This document shows, piece by piece, positions 8,550-16,520 of a stretch of 64,000 bases of DNA. Each line of letters starts with the position of its first letter. Position 1 is the stretch's first letter. Position numbers and translations under genes: made by a program. Below the pieces are notes generated by a model. The model searched no databases. It saw only the letters and a program-made list of their open reading frames with translations, and was not told the DNA's origin. The stretch spans positions 124,001-188,000 of the forward strand of contig NZ_LRUE01000014.1 of assembly GCF_001550135.1 (NCBI RefSeq). Reading direction: 5' to 3'. Source of the DNA: Pseudoalteromonas shioyasakiensis. GTDB taxonomy: Bacteria; Pseudomonadota; Gammaproteobacteria; Enterobacterales; Alteromonadaceae.

Positions 8550-11500
8550 AGACTTTTTAGTCGAGCACTTTTGTAAGTGGGCAGCTAAGGGCTTTGAAGG
8601 CGAAAGTCGTTTTCAATTTCGCTCTCCGGATAGCTCAAATAGCCAAAACTTATATGAAGCCCTATTAAGAAAGGCAGACACGACTGTAGAAATACTAACG
8701 GCAGATATAAACCAGCAATTTAAAGCTCTATCTCTAGCTGATAAAAAACTCATTCCAGTTGTACACAGTGAATCTGAAAATGGCCTAAGTGAAAACTATA
8801 TTTCGCACCTACGTGATTTAATATCCAGCCAAGATGGAGAGTTGGGTGATTGCATTTTACTTGTAGTACATAACTCGTACTTAGATACATTAATTAACTC
8901 TGCAAGAGACTTAGGCAATGTAGGCGAGGTTTGGCACCCCTCTACAATAAAGCATTCATTGAGTGAATTGATCACATCAATTAGTGGTACGGATCAAATT
9001 TCTCAATGCCTACTTGAACACCGTTTTAAACTAATAATTGAAGATGGCGCAACCATGTTCGGCTTCAGCGAGCTCTTTGAAGCACTTGAAGATGGCGTTA
9101 TTCAATTTCGTGAGCTAGGTCTATTTAACGACAACACCATAATTGGTTGGGATGATACGGCACAAATAGATAAGCGGTTATCACAGAACCATCAGCTATT
9201 TGAAAGCATTAGTGAAATTGTTGAAAAATACCCACAAGAGCTAGTTGAGAAGCTGGGTGATCTAGACCTTGGTGAAAAGTTTGTCTCAGAGCACTTTGGT
9301 GATAATAAAAACTGGCAAGATCTAGATTTTGGCGCAATTTTAAAAGAGCGTAGAGATAACAAAGAAAACCTACTTTCATTTGAAAAAGAAATTGCGCAAA
9401 AGCTTACTTTTATTGCTCGTGAAAATAAAAAAGAAAGGCATCTAATTATTGAAATGCCTGAGGGTGAGTCTGAGTTTAAATTAGAATCTTACTTCACTGG
9501 AGGCAAGATTTTAAAAAATGAATTAAAGCTGCAACACACAAAAGAGCCAATTACGCTAGATGTAAATAACCGCTCAGCAAAGCATAGTGTCGTTGAAGTT
9601 GTAGGCTCTTTCTCAGGGCAGCCTCTTTACTTTAGCGTTGACTTTAAAAGAGAAAAGCCGCAAGAGAGGTTTAAATACCGGATCCTTGTGTTACCAAAAG
9701 GGGCATTTTTCCTTGAGGACTTGGCTGATAGCTTTTTACTTGTACCACGAAAACAACTCATTACACTGCAAACTAATGCAGGAATGCTTAAAGTCTCAGA
9801 ACAGGGTAGTACTGCTAAGGTAACTCAGTCTAATCAAACGTTTTTGGTACAACAAACTCAAGCAGTTGATTTTGCTGAGTTCGCAAATGAAACCGATACA
9901 CTTACTTTTGCCGTCCAAAGTGGCGAGAGTATTTTGAATTTTGAGGTCGATGGCGCAGTGTCATCAGACAGCCTATCTTTGCCATTAGTTTTAGATACCA
10001 ATTTATTTAACCGACTATATAACGATGATTTTAACGGCCTTTATAATCGTGCAAAAGAGAAAGTGGTACTAGATGGTAAAGACCTAACACCTAAAGGTTT
10101 GCGTAAAACGCTATTAAAATGGGAAGCAGAACTACAAGATAATAGGGCTCTAGCAACTACAGTGGGGCAGCGTCCTCAATTAATGCTAAGCGATATCGAA
10201 AATACTCACCCATCACTATATAAGGCTTACAGCGAGCTATTTGATTATCTAGATGCACGTAAAGCGCTAATAAGTACATGCTCTTGGGGGCAACAGTTTA
10301 CAAGCTTGGCGCAAAATGTGGTTGAGTGCTATTTAAGCGAAATAGAAAAAATAGAAACCAAAGCATTACTCTCGCCTGAGTCTAGCATGCTAGTAAATAT
10401 TGGTATCGCAGAGTTTGAAGAGCAAGAGCTTATAACGCCATATCACCCAATATGCTTAGCTTATTTTACTCAATTAGTACCTAAAGCGAGTGATGAAAAC
10501 GACAAAAGCTTTAATACATTACCAAAAGCCACATTAAAACGCTTAAATGCGGAAGGACTATTACCTTTTGTTTGGCATGCAAAAGATGGTTTTGCATACA
10601 ACCAAGCTCTGCCTGACAATCGCATGTGGTGTAATCTAGTTGCAAATAAAGACGTTAGTTTAGGTTATGTACGCCCACTGGTAAGACAAAAAGCAAGTGA
10701 GTTTGCTAAAGCGTTTGATGTGTTATTTAGTAAGGGCAAAAAAGAAACTCTGCATATCAACTCAATTAATAATGCCGATAACAAAGCATTGTTTTTAGGG
10801 TTAGTTGATTATCTAAAAAAACAAACACCAGACGATGCAAATCGGATCCATGTAAATTTATACGATAAATCACTACAGCGTACTTATTTTGATGAGTTTG
10901 CCGATGCACCAAGTTACGATGAGTTAAAGCAACTAGCAGAGCTTACAGGTGAAAAAGACAAAGCAGATGCCATAGCAGATATGCTTAAAAACCGTATAAC
11001 TTACAGTAAGTTCAAACTAGAACGTGAACTTGACTTTGCTTATGCGCACATTAGTTTTGTTTGTAACGACACTAGTGTCGAACCAACGCCTGTTGATGTG
11101 TTAACCGAAAAGTCGGGTGTTGCATGCCATGGTTTATTAGCAGGTGAAACCGCCTATAACGAGCAAAATACTTACCTTACAACATACGGTTTGCAGAATT
11201 TAGCGTTAGATAATAACCCAAGCCTCAAATTGAGTAGTCAATTTAATAATCTAGCCAAAGCAGCTTGGTGCGGGCAAAAGTATGAAACCAATAATGGCTT
11301 AGCATTAAAAGTGGCAGGCAAGCTTACCGAGTTACTAGAAGATGTTTATGAGAGCTCTGTTTGGACAGTAATTATTGATCCAAAAGTAACGCTCGACTTT
11401 TTTAAATCGCAAAAAGATGCCGTACTAATACATTATTCAGATAACTTTTCGAACTCTGCTAATTATGATGCGATTACCGTAACAAAACGTCGTGATCTAT

Positions 11501-13590
11501 ACGACCAAGTACTTTCGCAAGGTGTTAAAGGCTTAATTGATGAATTTAATGCCTTTAATGGCGAGTGGTTGCTTAAAATGATCACTTGCAATGATAACGA
11601 GCGGAAAGAGAAAAAAAGTATCATTGGCGCTTATAAGTACATTAACTGCCTATTACACCAAAGCGATATTACCTGGGTACCAATGAGCGTGGCCGAAATG
11701 CTACGCGTAGCAGGTAATGTTGGTTTAAAAATGAGTGAAAGTGAGTTTTCGCGCTTTGCCCAAGGTTTTAAAAGCGGCGCGATTTCAGATGATGTATTGT
11801 TCGTTGGTTTCAAAGATCAAAACATGTATTTGCTACCGCTCGAAGTGAAAATTGGTCAGCAACGTACTCATGATAAAGGCGTTAAACAAGCTAAAGAGTT
11901 AAAGCGCTATTTAGTTGAAAACCTATTTGGCCGTAACGACTTAGCTGGGCATTTATATCGCGGCCTATTCGTAAGACAAATTTTAATGCAAGTTGATAAG
12001 TTTGAATTATATAAAGTTTATCAACCAGATTACTTTGATGCTCTTAAATCACAACGAGAATGGTGGTTACAAGGTGACTACAAGGTTGCTGATTTAGCGG
12101 ATTACCCGCAAGGTTTCATGATGGCATTTTTTGAAAATGCCTCATTTGCGAAAGAAGAATTCGACCTACAAGACGACATTCTGCAAATAAAAATACCGAG
12201 CGCAAATTTAAATCGCTTTATCAGCACACCATTGCAAAGCTTGCTAAGCAACATTCAAAGCAGTGAGCTTTGCTATATACCTGAACAATATATATTGAAT
12301 GGCATTACTCAAGCTGATGAGAGCATTAGCATTAAGCCTGCAAGTGACAACCCTGAAACGAGTGATGATGCACCTGCAGTCAATAATGAAACTCCAGTTG
12401 TATATCCTAAAGTTGCTGAAGCAAATGGGCCGATTGTAGTGGCTGAGCGAAAAGAGAAAGAGCCATTAAAAGTATTGGTGGGTCATGTTATACCTAGTAA
12501 CGAGTCTGTGTATTGGGAGCCCACAAATACCGCCAAGTTTATGAATACCAACTCAGGTATTATAGGCACAATGGGTACAGGTAAAACCCAATGTACTAAA
12601 TCTGTAGTAACTCAGCTTTATCGAAATCAACATCAAAATGTAGAGGGTAAACCGATTGGCATTTTGATTTTTGATTACAAGTCAGATTATGTGGACGATA
12701 AATTTTTAAATGCTACGAGTGGCAAAAAGTTTAATTTGCATAAGCTTCCGTATAACCCTCTTAGTTTGTTTGGTGATACGCCAATGTTGCCTGTGCACAC
12801 TGCCCGCGGTTTCTCAGAGACGATGGGTAAAGCATTCAACTTAGGCACTAAGCAGCAGCTTAAATTACGTAAGCTTATAGGTGAAGCTTACGACCTTGCG
12901 GGGATTCATAAATCTGACAAATCAACATGGCACAAAGCTGCACCAACAATGGCAGACCTTTGGGCGCTATTTTTAGATAGCGAACCCGCTGAAGATTCGC
13001 TTTATGCTGCGCTAGAAAGTGTTTGTGAGCTTGAAGTATTTGAAGATGATACTACCAAGTGCATGTCGCTTTACGACCTAGTTGATGGCATTACGGTTGT
13101 AGAGCTGGCGGGTTACCCAAGCGAAGTTCAAAACTTAGTGGTAGCTCTTACGCTTGATTTGTTTTATTCGCAAATGCAAAAGCAAGGTAAACCCGAAGTG
13201 CAAGGTGACTTTAGGCAAGTGACTAAACTTGTGCTGGTGGATGAAGCAGACAACTTTATGTCGCAGAACTTTCCAAGCCTTCGCAAGATCTTAAAAGAAG
13301 GCCGTGAATACGGTGTTGGTGTGATTTTATCGACCCAAGATATTACGCATTTTAAAACCGGTGAAAACGACTATTCAGCGTATATTTTAAGCTGGATTGT
13401 GCACCGCGTAGCGCAAATCAAAAATCAAGATATTAAAGGCATATTCAATGTGGATGATAAGTCAGAGCAAGAGCTTCTTATGAAAAATATTCGCGAATTA
13501 GAAAAGCATACAAGCCTATATATCAACGGTGAAAAGCAAATTAAGCGTATTAAAGATAAGGCATTTTGGGAGTTATTGAATGACGCCTAA
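8530..13590 (+). CDS. dptH: DNA phosphorothioation-dependent restriction protein DptH, HerA/FtsK-like ATPase
   Basis: The large motor subunit of the DptFGH restriction module (1686 aa from ATG 8530; the in-frame ATG at 8509 is less likely because 8530 follows a GGGGATG ribosome site). The first two thirds are poorly conserved, and a linker rich in Pro, Glu and Asn sits near residues 1270-1310. The C-terminal part is a HerA/FtsK-like translocase with Walker A at about 1345 (GTMGTGKTQ) and Walker B at about 1567 (VLVDEAD), followed by a GREYGVGVILSTQD segment typical of this ATPase class. It ends the dpt operon; a hairpin follows. Confidence 0.9.
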   Translation: MSKKLYEDFLVEHFCKWAAKGFEGESRFQFRSPDSSNSQNLYEALLRKADTTVEILTADINQQFKALSLADKKLIPVVHSESENGLSENYISHLRDLISSQDGELGDCILLVVHNSYLDTLINSARDLGNVGEVWHPSTIKHSLSELITSISGTDQISQCLLEHRFKLIIEDGATMFGFSELFEALEDGVIQFRELGLFNDNTIIGWDDTAQIDKRLSQNHQLFESISEIVEKYPQELVEKLGDLDLGEKFVSEHFGDNKNWQDLDFGAILKERRDNKENLLSFEKEIAQKLTFIARENKKERHLIIEMPEGESEFKLESYFTGGKILKNELKLQHTKEPITLDVNNRSAKHSVVEVVGSFSGQPLYFSVDFKREKPQERFKYRILVLPKGAFFLEDLADSFLLVPRKQLITLQTNAGMLKVSEQGSTAKVTQSNQTFLVQQTQAVDFAEFANETDTLTFAVQSGESILNFEVDGAVSSDSLSLPLVLDTNLFNRLYNDDFNGLYNRAKEKVVLDGKDLTPKGLRKTLLKWEAELQDNRALATTVGQRPQLMLSDIENTHPSLYKAYSELFDYLDARKALISTCSWGQQFTSLAQNVVECYLSEIEKIETKALLSPESSMLVNIGIAEFEEQELITPYHPICLAYFTQLVPKASDENDKSFNTLPKATLKRLNAEGLLPFVWHAKDGFAYNQALPDNRMWCNLVANKDVSLGYVRPLVRQKASEFAKAFDVLFSKGKKETLHINSINNADNKALFLGLVDYLKKQTPDDANRIHVNLYDKSLQRTYFDEFADAPSYDELKQLAELTGEKDKADAIADMLKNRITYSKFKLERELDFAYAHISFVCNDTSVEPTPVDVLTEKSGVACHGLLAGETAYNEQNTYLTTYGLQNLALDNNPSLKLSSQFNNLAKAAWCGQKYETNNGLALKVAGKLTELLEDVYESSVWTVIIDPKVTLDFFKSQKDAVLIHYSDNFSNSANYDAITVTKRRDLYDQVLSQGVKGLIDEFNAFNGEWLLKMITCNDNERKEKKSIIGAYKYINCLLHQSDITWVPMSVAEMLRVAGNVGLKMSESEFSRFAQGFKSGAISDDVLFVGFKDQNMYLLPLEVKIGQQRTHDKGVKQAKELKRYLVENLFGRNDLAGHLYRGLFVRQILMQVDKFELYKVYQPDYFDALKSQREWWLQGDYKVADLADYPQGFMMAFFENASFAKEEFDLQDDILQIKIPSANLNRFISTPLQSLLSNIQSSELCYIPEQYILNGITQADESISIKPASDNPETSDDAPAVNNETPVVYPKVAEANGPIVVAERKEKEPLKVLVGHVIPSNESVYWEPTNTAKFMNTNSGIIGTMGTGKTQCTKSVVTQLYRNQHQNVEGKPIGILIFDYKSDYVDDKFLNATSGKKFNLHKLPYNPLSLFGDTPMLPVHTARGFSETMGKAFNLGTKQQLKLRKLIGEAYDLAGIHKSDKSTWHKAAPTMADLWALFLDSEPAEDSLYAALESVCELEVFEDDTTKCMSLYDLVDGITVVELAGYPSEVQNLVVALTLDLFYSQMQKQGKPEVQGDFRQVTKLVLVDEADNFMSQNFPSLRKILKEGREYGVGVILSTQDITHFKTGENDYSAYILSWIVHRVAQIKNQDIKGIFNVDDKSEQELLMKNIRELEKHTSLYINGEKQIKRIKDKAFWELLNDA

Positions 13591-13637
13591 TGAATTACAT
13601 GCAGCAATATTAAGCATTGGAGCCGTGCTGATAGCAT

Positions 13638-13671
13638 GCGCCTAATAAACCATTAATAATGGCTTAGGCGC
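13638..13671 (+). terminator. Terminator-like hairpin after dptH
   Basis: An outer perfect 8-bp stem GCGCCTAA (13638-13645) / TTAGGCGC (13664-13671), with an inner CCATTA/TAATGG pairing. No T-tract follows. It separates the dpt operon from the next operon. Confidence 0.6.
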
Positions 13672-13875
13672 TCGCTAAGTATATTCAAGGGAGTATCAGT
13701 GAAGTATTGAAAAATAGCTCTAAGATTTGATTGTAAATAAATCTAATTGCGTCTTCAGTCTGAATTTTTAATGATTGGGTCTTTTTTTATTAGCATAAAA
13801 AGAATGTTTTCAAACACCCATGGGCCGAATAGACTTTACAAGTTAGTGTAACAATATTTAATAAGGAAGGGTTAT

Positions 13876-14043
13876 ATGTCACCTGAAGAAATTCTTGATT
13901 CTGCTTCTCCTGAGGTTAGGGAAGTAATAATGGAAATCATTAAAATAGAAAAAGGCTACCGACATTATCAAAACGCTATAGAAGAAAAAGAAAGGCGGAT
14001 TGCTTCAAAAATTCAAAAGTGTATAGAAGGTAAGGCCAAATGA
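13876..14043 (+). CDS. Small charged helical protein, 55 aa, first gene of the second effector operon
   Basis: A short gene that is easy to miss. ATG 13876 lies 6 bp after a strong AAGGAAGG ribosome site, and the stop codon overlaps the start of the next gene (ATGA, 14040-14043). The product begins MSPEEILDSASPEVREVI and continues as one long charged helix (many Glu, Lys, Ile), probably a coiled coil. There is no signal peptide and no recognised family. The strong ribosome site and the 4-bp overlap with the DndD-like ATPase are the evidence that it is real. It may be an ATPase partner or regulator (inference). Confidence 0.7.
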   Translation: MSPEEILDSASPEVREVIMEIIKIEKGYRHYQNAIEEKERRIASKIQKCIEGKAK

Positions 14044-16082
14044 AACTGAAAACACTTACGCTTAATAATTATAGGCAATTTAATAATGTAAATTCATTGC
14101 ATTTCTCTATAGACCCTCAAAAGAACATTACTGTAATTCATGGTGAAAATGGTGCTGGTAAAACTTCAATTCTAAATGCTTTTAAGTGGTGCTTCTATGG
14201 GGAAGTAGATTTTGACTCAGGGACAGAAAATTTACTTAATGAGCAGTCAATAGCAGAAGCTAGTCCTGGTGACGAAGTGCCGTGTGAGGTTTTTGTTAAA
14301 TTTATTCATGAGGACACTCTTTATACTGCTAAACGAAAGCAACTGCATAAAAAGTATGAAGATGACAACATTGAAAAGTTAGGTAGTTCATTTTTTACTT
14401 TGGAGTGGATTGATAAAGATTCTGGCGAAAAGAAAGCATCTAATAATCCTGAAACGCATATAAATCAGATTTTACCTAAATCACTTCACAGTTACTTTTT
14501 CTTCAATGGTGAAAGGATAGAAAAATTGGCTAGCTCATCTTCGTCAGGAGATATTAAACATGCGATAAAATCAATTATGGGGCTTCAAATAATTGAGAGA
14601 GGCAAAAAGCATCTTGATGAATATGTAATTAATTCTTTTAGAAAAGAAATGAAATCTCATGCAAGTGAATCTGACTTGGCTAAGGCAATGGAATTAGAAG
14701 AGAACCTAATTGCAAAGCTGAGCAGCAAAAATATTGAGCTGGAAAACTTGGAAAAAACACATTTGCAGTTACAAAAATCAATAAAGGAAATAGGAAACCG
14801 CCTAGAAGAAATTAAAGAATCTGCCCAACTGCAAAAAAGACGAGATGAAATAGAAGAAAGAATTACAACAATAAGAAAAGAACTTGAAGACAACAAAGCG
14901 TCTCTTAGCCTCGAAATATCAAAGAAAGGCTTTTTAGGTTTTTTTGATAAGACTGCACAGTCTGTAAAAGATGTTCTAGACGAGAAGAGAGAAAAAGGTG
15001 AATTGCCTTACAGGATAAGAGAGCAATTTATTGATGACTTACTAGAAGATGGATATTGCATTTGCGGAGCTGATATTTCAGAAGGAACTGAAGCATCATC
15101 AATGCTTAGACGATATAAATCAAAAGCTTCTTCAAAGTCTATGGAGGATGCATTTATAGAGCTTTCAGGAAGTCTGCAACACATAGAGCCGCAAAGAAAG
15201 TCTCTATTTGATGCTATTAAAACACTGCAAGTAAAAAGGAAAAACTTAGATACTGAAAGACATAAATTAATAGGTGAATTGGATACTATTTCGAATGATG
15301 TCGGGGTTATTGAACAAGCAGCGGATCTGGAAGAGCGAAGAAAAGAACTAGATCTACAAAAAGATAAAACTATTGAGTCTATTGGTGAAGTTAAGAGTGA
15401 AATTAAGAAGCTTGATGAGGAGCTAAAAGAAGCTGAAAAATCGAGAAAAAAATTAGCTGATAGTGAACAAGTTAAGTCTGTAGTTAAAAAGAGGTTCGAC
15501 ATAGCAGAAGAAAGTTCAATAGTATTAGGTAAACTCTTAGATTCATTATCCGATAGCATAAAAACTAAACTGTCTGAACGTGTTAATAAAGTATTTCAAA
15601 GCATAATCAGAAAAAACTATTGGGCCGAAATTGACGACAACTATGCATTGCAAATATTTAAAGATATTTCTGGCAGAGGTAAACAAGTTGTAACTGAAAA
15701 GTCTACTGGCGAGAGCCAAATAACTAGTTTGGCTTTTATATCGTGTATTGTTAGCTTGGCTAAAGAAAATGAAGCAAAGTCTAATGGCCTGGCCCAAGGT
15801 GGAATTTTTCCTATCGTAATGGACTCTCCCTTCGGTTCTTTAGATGATGATTACAGAGCGCTTATAGCTAAGTACGTACCGGAGTTAGCTGAGCAAATAA
15901 TCGTATTTGTATCTTCTTCACAATGGAAAGGATCTGTGGAAAATGAGTTTTCAGGGGCTGTAAATTTACACAACAGTCTAATTTATTACTCTCCTAAACT
16001 AGAGGGAGAAGAAACAGAGTTTTTAAAAAGAAGCGACACCTTTGAAAGGACTGAAATTAACGAGGGATACTATGACCGATAG
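14040..16082 (+). CDS. DndD-like / SbcC-like SMC-type ATPase
   Basis: A 680-aa coiled-coil ATPase of the DndD/RecN/Rad50 class, clearly different from the dndD in the modification operon. Walker A is at residues 35-42 (GENGAGKT). A FFFNGERIEKLA segment equals the FFFDGEKI motif of DndD. Long coiled coils run from about 205 to 500, broken near residue 340 by a CxC (YCICGADI) that recalls a Rad50-type zinc hook. The ABC signature region (STGESQITSLAF) and Walker B/D-loop (IVMDSPFGSLDDD) lie near the C-terminus. It overlaps the 55-aa gene upstream and the dnd-associated gene downstream (11 bp), so it is co-translated. It is rich in AGA and ATA codons, unlike dptFGH. Confidence 0.88.
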   Translation: MKLKTLTLNNYRQFNNVNSLHFSIDPQKNITVIHGENGAGKTSILNAFKWCFYGEVDFDSGTENLLNEQSIAEASPGDEVPCEVFVKFIHEDTLYTAKRKQLHKKYEDDNIEKLGSSFFTLEWIDKDSGEKKASNNPETHINQILPKSLHSYFFFNGERIEKLASSSSSGDIKHAIKSIMGLQIIERGKKHLDEYVINSFRKEMKSHASESDLAKAMELEENLIAKLSSKNIELENLEKTHLQLQKSIKEIGNRLEEIKESAQLQKRRDEIEERITTIRKELEDNKASLSLEISKKGFLGFFDKTAQSVKDVLDEKREKGELPYRIREQFIDDLLEDGYCICGADISEGTEASSMLRRYKSKASSKSMEDAFIELSGSLQHIEPQRKSLFDAIKTLQVKRKNLDTERHKLIGELDTISNDVGVIEQAADLEERRKELDLQKDKTIESIGEVKSEIKKLDEELKEAEKSRKKLADSEQVKSVVKKRFDIAEESSIVLGKLLDSLSDSIKTKLSERVNKVFQSIIRKNYWAEIDDNYALQIFKDISGRGKQVVTEKSTGESQITSLAFISCIVSLAKENEAKSNGLAQGGIFPIVMDSPFGSLDDDYRALIAKYVPELAEQIIVFVSSSQWKGSVENEFSGAVNLHNSLIYYSPKLEGEETEFLKRSDTFERTEINEGYYDR

Positions 16083-16512
16083 AGTAAGAAAGCCAGAAAA
16101 ATATGACTCGTTACTTAAGCTACTTAAAGATGAAGAAAAGGTATTTTCCTCGTACAAAGATATTTTAGTTTTCGCAGCATGTTTAGCTAAATCTAGAGGA
16201 CAAATAAGAGAGCAGTTTTCTAAATCGTCAGAGCCGATTCCAATTCATGTGTTTAATGGTGAATTTGATATAGCGGTAATGAACAGTATTGCTATAACAG
16301 AGCCAGATGAGTGCGAAGTACATTTTTTGTCAGATGACAATCACGATAGAAAAGTCCTAATCTTTGAAGAGTATGCGGCAGCAGGGTTAAAAATTATTAG
16401 TGAAGAAGTTTTAGGTAGAGGAAAGAGCATTCTAGACTCTTTCGTCGAGCTACTAGCTGATGAAGAAGCTGATAGCAGCGTTATCTATGATATATCCTCT
16501 TTAACACTGTAG
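16072..16512 (+). CDS. DNA phosphorothioation-associated protein 4-like, 146 aa
   Basis: A small soluble protein that matches my memory of the 'dnd-associated protein 4' family: a basic N-terminus (MTDRVRKPEKYD), a KDILVFAACLAKSRGQ helix, a PIPIHVF strand and a C-terminal acidic helix pair. The start is ATG 16072, inside the end of the ATPase gene and behind GAGGG; an in-frame start at 16042 would be deeper in that gene. The function of the family is unknown; it occurs with phosphorothioation loci. The tight overlap suggests it acts with the ATPase. Confidence 0.75.
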   Translation: MTDRVRKPEKYDSLLKLLKDEEKVFSSYKDILVFAACLAKSRGQIREQFSKSSEPIPIHVFNGEFDIAVMNSIAITEPDECEVHFLSDDNHDRKVLIFEEYAAAGLKIISEEVLGRGKSILDSFVELLADEEADSSVIYDISSLTL

Positions 16513-16520
16513 GCGGAAGT

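Noticed and set aside
13580..13645. 21-codon frame overlapping the dptH stop (MTPNELHAAILSIGAVLIACA)
   Set aside because: It has no ribosome site of its own and runs into the hairpin stem; more likely chance than a gene.
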